Source: JALEFZ01 sp039817415
GTDB lineage: Bacteria > Bacteroidota > Bacteroidia > J057
Length of the DNA: 40,877 nucleotides
Assembly (NCBI GenBank): GCA_039817415.1
Contig: JBCBVV010000057.1
Coordinates: 1 to 40,877 of the forward strand
Reading direction: 5' to 3'
The translations under genes were made by a program, and so were the position numbers. Under the pieces are notes generated by a model. That model saw only the letters and a program-made list of their open reading frames with translations. It searched no databases and was not told where the DNA came from. The number at the start of each line of letters is the position of its first letter. The first letter of the stretch is position 1. This document shows, piece after piece, positions 26,847 to 36,000 of the stretch.

Positions 26847-26871
26847 AGGTGTTTGTTTGTTGTTTTATTGC

Positions 26872-27696
26872 TTAACAAACAACATCTGCCTGATTGGTAT
26901 CCCAACACTGCCAATCGTTGTTTCCGAAGCGCTTGGAATCCTTCACACGGCCATTTCCATTGGGCTCATCCCACTGAATCTCCGTATCAAGGTCAGGCTT
27001 ATTGGGTCCACCTTTGATGTCAAATGCCCTGTTAAAATCAAGGTTCTGGCTATCCACACGATATTCCAAATAACCGTCAATGCCGTTGCTGTTTGGATTT
27101 ACATCTGTGAAGCGAATGGAGAAATCTGATGTGCCGCTTATACGGTCATAATCAATTCTATATACTGGAATCGGGTTTCCTGGATTTCTATTTACCGTAA
27201 AGCTGGCCTCATTTTCGTTTACAGAGGAAATGCCCGTATACCAAATGAAGTTCTGGAATCCTCCTCTTTCGGATGATGTCATGACCCATTCTACATCTGC
27301 ATTGGTGTTGATATACTCAGCGGTAAGCACGATATCGTAGGTTTTTCCTCCCAAACCAGCAGGTGCTTGGTACACATATGACCATTCGAATTTACCATTT
27401 CCAAGGTAGGTAACAGGTTGGTTAACGGCGGTATGAAAGGCTGCTACCGGAATGGCAGTGTTGAGGTAAATGGCGGCGTTCCAAACCACTAGGTTTACCC
27501 CTGCGTGTAGCCAATTGTAATAGGTAGCACGTTGTGTGCTAGCTGTGTCAGGATCCATTTCTTCCAAAGCCTCTGCTGGTATAGTGGCCATTTCCAAAGG
27601 AGGAATAGGTGGTGCGTTGTAGGTCTCTGTTGTTTCACAAGAAGATAGTGTCCATATCAGGGCAAGGGCACTCAAAAGAAATAATAGCTTTTTCAT
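26872..27696 (-). CDS. Uncharacterised lipoprotein, probable member of the ECF/FecR regulon
   Basis: This 274-residue lipoprotein has lipobox LSSC with lipidated C20 and a proline-rich linker (APPIPPLE). I do not recognise a family. Visible features are an N-terminal region rich in Ala, Val and aromatic residues (YYNWLHAGVNLVVWNAAIYLNTAIPVAAF) and a beta-rich middle (KFEWSYVYQAP, YDIVLTAEYIN, VEWVMTSSERGG). An acidic, Asn-rich tail ends with two Cys residues (WQCWDTNQADVVC) that could form a disulphide. It lies 152 bp downstream of the DUF4249 gene on the same strand. Its upstream region carries the same 29-nt element found before fecR, so I infer co-regulation with the sigma/FecR cassette. 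Confidence 0.75.
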   Translation of the reverse strand: MKKLLFLLSALALIWTLSSCETTETYNAPPIPPLEMATIPAEALEEMDPDTASTQRATYYNWLHAGVNLVVWNAAIYLNTAIPVAAFHTAVNQPVTYLGNGKFEWSYVYQAPAGLGGKTYDIVLTAEYINTNADVEWVMTSSERGGFQNFIWYTGISSVNENEASFTVNRNPGNPIPVYRIDYDRISGTSDFSIRFTDVNPNSNGIDGYLEYRVDSQNLDFNRAFDIKGGPNKPDLDTEIQWDEPNGNGRVKDSKRFGNNDWQCWDTNQADVVC

Positions 27697-27772
27697 TGTG
27701 GAAGTTCTTAACGTGTTTAGAATGTTGTTGCGAATGTTTCGCTTTCATTCTCATTACCCAAGACTCCTAGCT

Positions 27773-27801
27773 TACCCTTAGTCCTATCTCATTTTTTTCT
27801 A
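27773..27801 (-). promoter_or_regulatory. Copy 1 of a 29-nt putative ECF-sigma target element
   Basis: On the minus strand this reads TAG, seven A, then TGAGATA, then GGACTAAGGGTA. It matches the element before fecR at 23 of 29 positions without gaps, including an identical 12-nt core. Eleven nt after the core both copies resume similarity with TTGGG-(G)-TA. It ends 77 nt before the lipoprotein ATG. Confidence 0.6.
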
Positions 27802-27848
27802 TTTTTTTCTTTTATCTAGGTCAATTGATTCAAAAGAGCGATTTTTTT

Positions 27849-28652
27849 CTACTCAACGATAAGCGTATCCACATCCACTGCACACGTACTGAAGAAACCA
27901 AGGGCGCCATTGGATAGATTGGTGGGAAGATTCTCTGGATTGGAATAGTAGAAGAGTCCATTCCATTCTGTTTCAATGACAAGGGCTCTCAAAAAGTCGC
28001 CATAGGCTTCATTCAATCCGTATTTGGTGGCGATCACCTTTGAACCAGCCGGAAAAAAGACACGTTCTTTATTTGGCTTTAGAAATTCACTGATATGAAT
28101 GCTACTAAAGCTGTAAAAATAGAGTAGCGCCTGATTGGGAAGGCTGTCGGTTTGATCCGCCCAATCAATCAACACCTCCACCAAGGCCTCCTCATTGGGA
28201 TTGAAAACTTGGCCTACATTTGCCAGAAAAAATCTACTTCTTGCACTGTCCTCTATAAAACGCAGAGTTGGTAAAATAGGCTTGGAAGAAAGGACTGAGC
28301 TGGCCTGATATACCTGATTTTCCCACCTTATTTCCAGCTCGTATGTTACTTGTCCCACAATTCGAAATGGGGCAGCACTCAAATACCTTCCCTTTTGACT
28401 GCTATCAGCTAGGAATTGAATTTCTTGTCCATTAGCCCTTAGGAAAATGGTCGCATCATCTACGGCACGCGGGACTCCATTCAAACTAGCAAAGCTAGTA
28501 CTCAATTTGATCTCTTGAATTTTTCTTTCATCCGTCAGAATGGCTTCAACAACCAGCTTTTCTGTTGTATCTGTGTCCAAAGACCAGAAAATCTCTTCCT
28601 CACATGAAAGGAGAAAACAAAGTGGGAACAATAGGATCAGTGTTTTTTTCAT
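27849..28652 (-). CDS. DUF4249 family lipoprotein
   Basis: This 267-residue lipoprotein has lipobox LLSC with lipidated C17. The DUF4249 pattern is visible: KLVVEAILTDERKIQEIKLSTS, DDATIFLRANGQ, GRYLSAAPFRIVGQVTYELEIRWENQVYQASS, and the C-terminal NGALGFF. These proteins are regularly encoded after a CarboxypepD-reg/STN TonB receptor in Bacteroidota and may be its surface partner, as SusD is to SusC. Here the ATG lies 3 bp after the receptor stop codon, indicating tight coupling. The ligand is unknown. Confidence 0.87.
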   Translation of the reverse strand: MKKTLILLFPLCFLLSCEEEIFWSLDTDTTEKLVVEAILTDERKIQEIKLSTSFASLNGVPRAVDDATIFLRANGQEIQFLADSSQKGRYLSAAPFRIVGQVTYELEIRWENQVYQASSVLSSKPILPTLRFIEDSARSRFFLANVGQVFNPNEEALVEVLIDWADQTDSLPNQALLYFYSFSSIHISEFLKPNKERVFFPAGSKVIATKYGLNEAYGDFLRALVIETEWNGLFYYSNPENLPTNLSNGALGFFSTCAVDVDTLIVE

Positions 28653-28655
28653 AGC

Positions 28656-31298
28656 CTAGAATGAGAATCTGTAGGTAAGTGAAGGAAAAAAGACAGTAGA
28701 AAAGACCTGCGTACTAGACAGCCTACTTTCGGTCAGGAAGTTGGCTTGTACGCGGTTGTCAAACAGACTTTCTGTACCCTGATCGATGTCGCTTAGTTTA
28801 TTAAACTTAACTGCATATACATTCTTATGGAAAAGAACATTGTTGACGGAGAGGGTTAAGTCATGCTTAAAACGGGCTTCCTCACGCTTGTGTAACTGGA
28901 ACTTTATCGCCAGATCCAACCTTTGATAAGCGGGTAAACGATCATTGTTTCTCTCTCCGAAAATGGGTACAGTTTGATTGTTAAAGGTGAAGAATCCTGT
29001 TGGAGAACTAAAGGTAGACCCACTGAAAATGGTTAAGTAGCCTGATAGTGAAATTCTTGGTTTAGCTTGATATTGAAGGGAAAGGGTAAAATCATGTGGC
29101 CGGTCCTGAAAAGCCCTGTATGGCCTACCCCCATTGATACCGTCTGTTTGTCGCATCACTCGGGAAAGGGCGTAGCTGGCCCATCCTGTCCATTTTCCAA
29201 GCTCCTTTTGTACAAATAGCTCTAAGCCGTAGGAAATACTTTCTCCAAACCTCAATTCCCCTTCGATCAAAGGATTCAAGTACGTAACAGAATGATTGGT
29301 TAAGTCGATTTGGTTGTAGGATTTTTTATAATACAGAGAGGCACTCATATCAACCATGGGGCGCTCGAAAGATTTGGTATAGCCAAGAGAAGCATGGAGG
29401 GAAGATTGAGGCTTGATGTTCGGAGAGGCAGGCAACCAGATCTCCATAGTCGTAAAAGGAGAGGAAGAATGGGAAATCATTTGAAGGTACTGATGGTAGA
29501 TTCCCATACTCAATTTTAACTGGGAACTAGGATCAATAGCATAGGAAACGTTTGCTCTTGGATCTAGTCGAACATAGCGATTATAGCCTCCTGCAGGGGC
29601 TTGAATGGTATCTTTAACCTGGTAGGTGGAATCGAAATCAAAGTATACAGTAGGTCCCAAGTTCAGCCAATTCACCAATCGTAGGCCTCCCTTAACCTGC
29701 CATTTATCCCCCTTTCTCCATTCTATTTCACCATAGGCAATGGTTTTCCGAGATGCATTGGTCCGTATAGAAGGCAGCAGATTGCGAGAGGAATCCCTTG
29801 TCAATGTACCTGGATTGGTAAAATATCCTTGGACTTCTCCCCCAAATTTGAAGGTTAGGCTCGGCCTATGAAAATAGGAAAAATCCATTTTCAAGCTCAG
29901 CATTCCAAGTTCAGCCTTCCATAAATTAGGAGGAATGCTGAAGGAATTGGTGAAGGTTCCCGAATAGAGAGTGGTATTGGAGAATAATTTAGGAGAGAAA
30001 ATATGGTTCCAACGAAGTGTATTAGCCGAACTCCCCCAATTCAGTCGAGTCCTATTTGCTTCATTGTTGCCAGAGGACACTTCGTCTGCACTTTGGATCG
30101 TCGTAAAATAAATACGATTGTTTTCGTTTAAAATGGCATTCCATTTCAGCTGAAAATCACTAAAACCAATGTCAAAATTGGGGTTGGCCCTTTTGTATAA
30201 CCAATCAATATTGGATTGACGAAGGGTAACGAATAAGGATGATCTTCCCCTTATAAATGGGCCTTCCAAAGACAAGCGATTGACGAAGGGATTAGCGGCA
30301 CCGCTTAGGGTAATTTTATTCAAATTTCCCTCCTTGGTCCTGATACTCACAATAGAGGACAAGCGATCGCCCATGCTAGCTGGCATATCACCCTTGTATA
30401 CAGAAACACTTTTGGCAAAGTCTGGGATAAAGATGGAATACAGCCCAAACAAATGAGAAGGATTATAAATGGGTGCATCGTCAATCACGATCAAATTTTG
30501 ATCCCTTTCCCCTCCCCTGCTGTAATAATAGGCAGAGCCATCAGAATGGGTTTTTAATCCCGGTAAACTCTGCAATCCATTCACGATACCAGGTTCCCCG
30601 GCAAACTCAGGTAAGGCTTGCAATTGTGCCCCACTCAATTCCATAACATCCAAAGAAGGCTCGTCAAGAATATTGTCTTGTTCGGGGTCGATGACAACCT
30701 CCGGCAGATCGTAGGAAAGGGTTTCTAAAGATATATCCTGACGAATATCCCGGTTCAGACGTACTGGAATCACTTTTTGCTTATGGCCGTAATGGAAACA
30801 AACGAAGGTATACTCTCCAGCCTCAGCTGTGATAGAAAAAAAGCCAAACTCATTGGTATACATACCGATGGAGGAGCCCTTGAAAAAGACCGCAGCGCCT
30901 AGGAGGCTTCCACCCGTTATTTTATCAGAAATAAATCCGCTGATGGTAAACTTTTTAGGCTTCTTATCTGCTGAGGGCAAGGCCTGTTTTTCTGCCTTCT
31001 TCAGGACAACCTGCCCTTCGAGCATGATATAGCGAATGGGTATTTTCTTGCTGAGTTCCTCCATACATGCTTCGACCGAAGCCTGCTTGACGTAGTAATC
31101 AATCTTTTGCCGCTTGTTTATGGCACTAGACTTATAGGAGATGTCTATTCCACTTTGTTTATGGATAAGTTTAATCACCTTCCCTACAGTGATATTCGAC
31201 TGTTGGATGGTAACAGGGGGGTAAAATGTCTCGTCCTGGGCTGATATGGATAGCCAACAGCCTCCAAACAAAATCAGGAGTAGAAGTTTCTTGTACAT
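28656..31298 (-). CDS. TonB-dependent receptor with N-terminal STN signalling domain
   Basis: This 880-residue outer-membrane receptor is of the signalling (FecA-like) type. A signal peptide ends near ISAQ (residue 21). An STN domain (about 28-100, VTIQQSNITVGKVIKLIHKQSGIDISY) follows and can contact FecR. Then come a carboxypeptidase-regulatory-like domain (about 115-195), a plug (about 200-330, YYYSRGGERDQNLIVIDDAPIYNPSHLFG) and a barrel ending in YRFSF. The ATG at 31298 was preferred to a GTG two codons upstream. With the upstream FecR and ECF sigma factor it forms a cell-surface signalling cascade. The transported ligand is unknown; DUF4249 partners do not indicate a specific substrate. 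Confidence 0.93.
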   Translation of the reverse strand: MYKKLLLLILFGGCWLSISAQDETFYPPVTIQQSNITVGKVIKLIHKQSGIDISYKSSAINKRQKIDYYVKQASVEACMEELSKKIPIRYIMLEGQVVLKKAEKQALPSADKKPKKFTISGFISDKITGGSLLGAAVFFKGSSIGMYTNEFGFFSITAEAGEYTFVCFHYGHKQKVIPVRLNRDIRQDISLETLSYDLPEVVIDPEQDNILDEPSLDVMELSGAQLQALPEFAGEPGIVNGLQSLPGLKTHSDGSAYYYSRGGERDQNLIVIDDAPIYNPSHLFGLYSIFIPDFAKSVSVYKGDMPASMGDRLSSIVSIRTKEGNLNKITLSGAANPFVNRLSLEGPFIRGRSSLFVTLRQSNIDWLYKRANPNFDIGFSDFQLKWNAILNENNRIYFTTIQSADEVSSGNNEANRTRLNWGSSANTLRWNHIFSPKLFSNTTLYSGTFTNSFSIPPNLWKAELGMLSLKMDFSYFHRPSLTFKFGGEVQGYFTNPGTLTRDSSRNLLPSIRTNASRKTIAYGEIEWRKGDKWQVKGGLRLVNWLNLGPTVYFDFDSTYQVKDTIQAPAGGYNRYVRLDPRANVSYAIDPSSQLKLSMGIYHQYLQMISHSSSPFTTMEIWLPASPNIKPQSSLHASLGYTKSFERPMVDMSASLYYKKSYNQIDLTNHSVTYLNPLIEGELRFGESISYGLELFVQKELGKWTGWASYALSRVMRQTDGINGGRPYRAFQDRPHDFTLSLQYQAKPRISLSGYLTIFSGSTFSSPTGFFTFNNQTVPIFGERNNDRLPAYQRLDLAIKFQLHKREEARFKHDLTLSVNNVLFHKNVYAVKFNKLSDIDQGTESLFDNRVQANFLTESRLSSTQVFSTVFFPSLTYRFSF

Positions 31299-31353
31299 GT
31301 CCACTCAATTAGGCCTCTTAGTAGGTCAGCATATATGGAGTATAGAGAAGAGC

Positions 31354-32337
31354 CTAAGGCGTACAGTCACCTTCAAGTATTACTTTTTCACCTTCAAGTT
31401 TCCCCTCAATTTCCAGGGTCGCGACCAAGCCATCCAACACTTGCTTCAAGCTTTTATTGGTAAAGGTACCATTCATCACACAGAGTTTTGTTTTTCTCAA
31501 ATTGAGCTCAAACTTAACTCCATAATGTCTGCTAAGGGTTGAAACGACCTCCTCGATAGGGGTATTGTCAAATACAATTTTGCCCGTTTTGATGGAATTG
31601 AAATTAGGATCTATATTCAAATCCTTGGTTAAGGTATCCTGCTTCACATCCAATACAGCTTTTTCATTGGCTGTAAGGATCACCTCCTGCTTTCCATAAC
31701 GAACAGCCACTTTTCCAGATTCCACCGTAACCGTCTGCCATTCTACCCCCTGACGCGTATCTACATAAAAGGACGTTCCTAACACTTCTATCTGCAAACT
31801 TCTTGCCTCAATGATGAAGGGATGTTCCTCATCTCGTTCTACATCAAAAAAGGCATCTCCTTTGAGAGAAACTTTTCTGACGCCTGATTCCTCGTCAAAG
31901 GTATAAGCCAATTCAGCTCCTTTGTTGAGGTTGATTTGACTTCCATCCTCTAGCTTAATGGCTTCCATTTTTTGTTCGGCCATGAACTCCATTTGGATGG
32001 GTTGATTAAAGAACCATAGAGACAGGGTCAAGAGTAAGACTACTGCCGCAGCGACACCCAACCAAAGGCTTAGGTTGGCTTTTCTTTTCAGCGGTACCAC
32101 TTTGCTGTCGACAAATAGTTGGCTTGATACAGATTCAAGATTAGCTTCTACATTTACCTCAGCTTGAGATGCTCTCATCCCAGTCATCAGCCATGCCTTT
32201 TTGAATTCCTTGAAACTAGCCTGATTGGCAGGGTCAGCCAATACCCATCCTTCCAACTCGGCAATTTCTTCCGAACTGGCATTCCCACTGAGGTAGGAAA
32301 TGATAAGATCAATTATTTGGCTGTCTAATTCCTGCAT
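31354..32337 (-). CDS. FecR-family anti-sigma factor
   Basis: This is a 327-residue inner-membrane anti-sigma protein. The cytoplasmic N-terminal part (1-89) includes the motif IDLIISYLSGNASSEEIAELEGW. One transmembrane helix lies at about 90-110. The periplasmic FecR beta domain is at about 118-220 (GSQINLNKGAELAYTF, VSLKGDAFFDVERDEEHPFII, VLGTSFYVDTRQG, TVESGKVAV). A C-terminal DUF4974/STN-like domain spans about 262-325 (IVFDNTPIEEVVSTLSRHYGVKF). It follows the ECF sigma gene by 82 bp, a gap that carries a putative target element, and precedes its signalling receptor by 55 bp. It probably holds the sigma factor until the receptor binds ligand. Confidence 0.93.
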   Translation of the reverse strand: MQELDSQIIDLIISYLSGNASSEEIAELEGWVLADPANQASFKEFKKAWLMTGMRASQAEVNVEANLESVSSQLFVDSKVVPLKRKANLSLWLGVAAAVVLLLTLSLWFFNQPIQMEFMAEQKMEAIKLEDGSQINLNKGAELAYTFDEESGVRKVSLKGDAFFDVERDEEHPFIIEARSLQIEVLGTSFYVDTRQGVEWQTVTVESGKVAVRYGKQEVILTANEKAVLDVKQDTLTKDLNIDPNFNSIKTGKIVFDNTPIEEVVSTLSRHYGVKFELNLRKTKLCVMNGTFTNKSLKQVLDGLVATLEIEGKLEGEKVILEGDCTP

Positions 32338-32389
32338 AGTTTTTTCTGCGAATCAAAGGGCTTCGCTACTTTAAATACCCCAATATATA

Positions 32390-32422
32390 GGACTACCCTT
32401 AGTCCAAATTTGATTTTTTCTA
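32390..32422 (-). promoter_or_regulatory. Copy 2 of the 29-nt putative ECF-sigma target element, with palindrome
   Basis: The 29-nt element (32394-32422) lies 57 nt before the fecR ATG. It begins inside the TAG stop codon of the sigma gene and carries the core GGACTAAGGGTA. Here the core also forms part of a perfect inverted repeat (GGACTA and TAGTCC, 4-nt centre, 32390-32405) that is not palindromic in the other copy. This suggests the linear core, not the palindrome, is the conserved signal. Confidence 0.6.
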
Positions 32423-32971
32423 CAACATATTGAGCAACACCAAAAGGGTGAACAAATAATCTTTCAATTCAAGTCGAAGCATCTTCATGGCTTTGCTCAT
32501 ATGTGCTTCTACTGTTTTTTGAGAAATCTCCAATTCTTCTGCAATTTCCTTGTATTTCATTTGCTGGAATCGGCTCATCTCAAACACTTGCCTACATTTT
32601 TCAGGCAAGGTCGCCAAGGCCTTGTCAATCAATTCCTTCAACTCCTCCTCTACCCCATGATGCTCTTCAAGCGATACCTCTATATCTCCACAATCAATAT
32701 CCAAAACCTCTGATCGGTACCTTTTGGTATCTCTTAAGTAGTTCAAGCTACGGTTTTTGACAATGGTAAAGAGGTATGATTTAATGGAAAGTTTGGGATT
32801 AATCTCCTCTCTTTTCTCCCAAAGGGTAATAAAAGCTTTCTGTGTGATCTCTTGAGCTGTATCCATATCGCCCACGTACTGACGAGCAAAGTTGGTGAGG
32901 TATTCGAAGTGAGATCGGAATACTTCCTCAAATTGCATTCGGGAGAAGGTATGTGGGGTCGATTGCATCAT
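32420..32971 (-). CDS. ECF-type RNA polymerase sigma-70 factor (FecI-like)
   Basis: This is a 183-residue sigma factor with only regions 2 and 4. Region 2 is visible as FARQYVGDMDTAQEITQKAFITLWEKR and IKSYLFTIVKNRSLNYLRD. Region 4 is ALATLPEKCRQVFEMSRFQQMKYKEIAEELEISQKTVEAHMSKAMKMLR. The frame is open to 33040, but the first 23 codons overlap the terminator of the upstream gene, so the ATG at 32971 is preferred. A further ATG at 32938, just before QFEEVF, also fits the family. It directs transcription of a regulon controlled by the downstream FecR and STN receptor. The two 29-nt elements nearby are candidate targets. Confidence 0.9.
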   Translation of the reverse strand: MMQSTPHTFSRMQFEEVFRSHFEYLTNFARQYVGDMDTAQEITQKAFITLWEKREEINPKLSIKSYLFTIVKNRSLNYLRDTKRYRSEVLDIDCGDIEVSLEEHHGVEEELKELIDKALATLPEKCRQVFEMSRFQQMKYKEIAEELEISQKTVEAHMSKAMKMLRLELKDYLFTLLVLLNML

Positions 32972-33030
32972 GTGTTCATCCCAAAGTAAACATTTAGAAT
33001 GAAAGGGAGGAAGATGGTTTAAAAAAGAAA

Positions 33031-33047
33031 CCCGGCACAAGGCCGGG
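33031..33047 (-). terminator. Intrinsic terminator after the FG-GAP/T9SS gene
   Basis: The GC-rich stem CCCGGC/GCCGGG with a 5-nt loop is followed on the minus strand by TTTCTTTTTT. It ends the long T9SS protein gene, whose stop codon lies 44 bp upstream, and separates it from the sigma operon. Confidence 0.9.
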
Positions 33048-33091
33048 AATCAGGAAATCTGGTAGTCCTCTACCAGGACCTTAGTCATGAT

Positions 33092-36000
33092 TCATCGGGT
33101 AGACTTTACTACTTTTTTGCTTACTATTTCCCCATCTATATCGATCCTAAGCAGGTATATTCCGTCCGGAAAAGCGTTAAGGTCAATGGGATATAAGTAG
33201 CCGCCAGCAGAAAGTCTGTTGCTGTAGGGATTGGCTAACATTCTTCCTTGTAAATCCATGATGTCAATCTTTACATGTTTGGCACTGGTGATCTCTAGAT
33301 CCACTTGGGTCCATCCACTGGTGGTTGGATTGGGATATAGGTTTACCTCTGTAGCCTTAGGTTCTGGAAGGGTAGAAGTGGGATTGCTATTCACCTGATC
33401 TCCAATTCCAATCCATCCAATGTTGTTGTCTTCATGGATTTCTGAAATGGCATTGTCTGAGTCTAGTTCTACATAGATTCGAGAAACAGTGTCCGGACGT
33501 GCATGAGCCTTCCAGTTGAAGGTAAAGGGAACACGATTACCTCTCCTAAAATTGCCACTCACAGTGATTTGGGTTTGCCCATCCTGATCGCTCAAGAGAT
33601 TCGCTCCCTTTGCAGGATCCCCATCATAGACTTTAACATTGACCGTACTGTTATAGTCAAATAGGCTAAAATTATGAATGAAGCCACTAATTTCTACCGT
33701 ATCTCCTGGGAGAAAGGCATAAGAAACATCCTCATTTCCATTCTCCACACTTATCGACCGAGACTCTCGCTCTTGATCCTCCACCGAATAAGTCAATCCC
33801 TTAGCTGAGTCAAAGATATAGGGTAAAATAAAGGTTAAATCAGGCTCATTTCCGTAATTCGCAGACCAATAATTTCCTGCCGGATCAACTGCGTAACCAA
33901 TATTGATCGCACCATTCTCTCCCCAGTAGGCGATCGGATAGATAAAGTAATTGGCATCTGCAAAATTCCCGTTCAAAGGAACACCCAAATCTGCACCAAA
34001 GGTAATGTCTTCTTTCACCGCACTGGTATGGCTCCTCAGGCTATTGGTGGAATAATCTCCCTCTACTTTGAGGCTGTAGCCTTTGTAACTTCCCTTCACC
34101 ATGGCCTCTACCCCAAAGTCTTCTGTGGTATCCTGGTTTTGACTGGTAAACGAAGAATAGTTGACCTGAAATTCTAAGTTCCCCCCACCTACAGCATAGC
34201 CCGTAAGATCCTCTTTCACCCTATTTTTGATTCCATAATATTGATCAAAATCGGATAGGGAGGGATAAGAAAGAATATTCCCTACCTGATGCCTAGGTCT
34301 ATAATCAAGGGCTGTGATTTGCTTTGAAGGAATTTTCAAGAAAGGCTGGTTGTTGATGTCTTTTCGAATCATCACCACCACATAGTCTATGATGACCCCT
34401 GCTGAGTCTATCGGATATTCATAGATATCTACCGTATGAAATTTACCGATCAGTTCATCGTCATTGGATGCCCTGTACACATTGGTAACCTGAATTTCTT
34501 CCTCTTGGATATTGGTCTTGCTGAATCCTTCTCCATAAGAGGTCTTCAAGGAGGCTTCCACCCCTACTTTAATCTTGGGAATGGTCTTGTCGACTTCAAC
34601 TGTACCACTAATTCCCCAAGAGGACCCAAAAGTAGTTTGCATCGTTGAGGTAGTGGTACTGGAAGTAGAATAAAAAGCTTCGAATGTACCAGGTGCGGCT
34701 ACCGAGCCATTGGGCCAACTGGGATAGCTATTGGTTACATCTACTTCTGTCGTTCCATTCAATACATCAAAGTGATGCGGAGGTCCACCTGTAACCGTTA
34801 CAGTGGAGAAAAGAGAACGTGTAAACTTTCTTGGAGCTCGAAGAATGCCTCTGCCTCCACTAAACTCACCGAGGGTAGCAGCAAAAACACGAAGATCATC
34901 AGCACCGTTATAGGGTGCGGTCAAGACCTTCTTTTTTCCCTTTTCACGCAAAACCCGACCTTGCTCTAACAGATAAACAGAAACCATGATAGAGGATTCA
35001 CTGCTGTTGAAGTCAATGTCATCCCAAAAAACAACCACATCTTCCTGTCCATCCAGATTAATATCCTCTACAGAGAGGTAATCATTGGAAGGGACTCTAT
35101 TGTAGAATTCAGACTCAACTCCTACCCCAGTTCCAGGTCCTAGTTTAGCTACACGCTGGCTTGTCGAATCATATTTGAAGAGATTTATAGCCCCGTCAAA
35201 GGCTACTGCAAATTCCAGTAATCCATCACCTTGCTGAGAAATGTCTCCAGCGTCAATGGCAACGGCTGACCTCGGCGATGGCCCGAATACAAAATCAGAG
35301 AATACTTCATCATTCATATCCACTCCATCGACATTGTCGTTTGGGTCCACCACATAGACACGTTGGTTCAATTGGTCCATGATGGCGGAATCCTCAAAAG
35401 CCAAGGCAACTGCTACTTGTTCTTTGCCTTCTTGGCCAGGTAGAAAGGAACCCGCAGCGAGTGAAATATTTTCCCATTTCTTGCTAGCTCCAATAAAACT
35501 AAGCTCTTCAGTATGTCGAGTGAAACCCATCGAACCAGATGAAGTTTTCAATAAATCAACATAGCAAATCCTCGAGCCCGGTTGTCCATTAGACTGGGAG
35601 GGCTCTCTAAAATAGCCAACCGCCAAATCATCTAATCCATCACCGTCCCAATCACCAGCAGCCAGATCAAACCTAGCGTCTGGTTCTTTTTTCTGACTAA
35701 CATCAGTAAATTTAATTACTTCTGTTCCGTTTCCAGCTGTGTTCACTTTCAATACCTCAATCCAGGTTCTATAACTTCTATCAAAGTTCCTCCAAAGCAG
35801 AGCGATTTCTTCTTTTCCATCTCCATCAAAATCTCCAGCCGTCATCTTGGGAGCGGGAATATCAGTTAAAGGATACAGACCAAAGTATGGAGGCAATCTC
35901 AGTTGTTCTAGGACAATTGAGTTTTGTTGATATGGGTCTCTTCCTATTTGAGGAAAGGCCAGGTAAAACTTGTTCGAACCAGATGTAGGATTTTCGTTTT

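Noticed and set aside
32972..33040. Longer N-terminus of the ECF sigma factor
   Set aside because: It overlaps the GC-rich terminator at 33031-33047 and adds residues not typical of the family.
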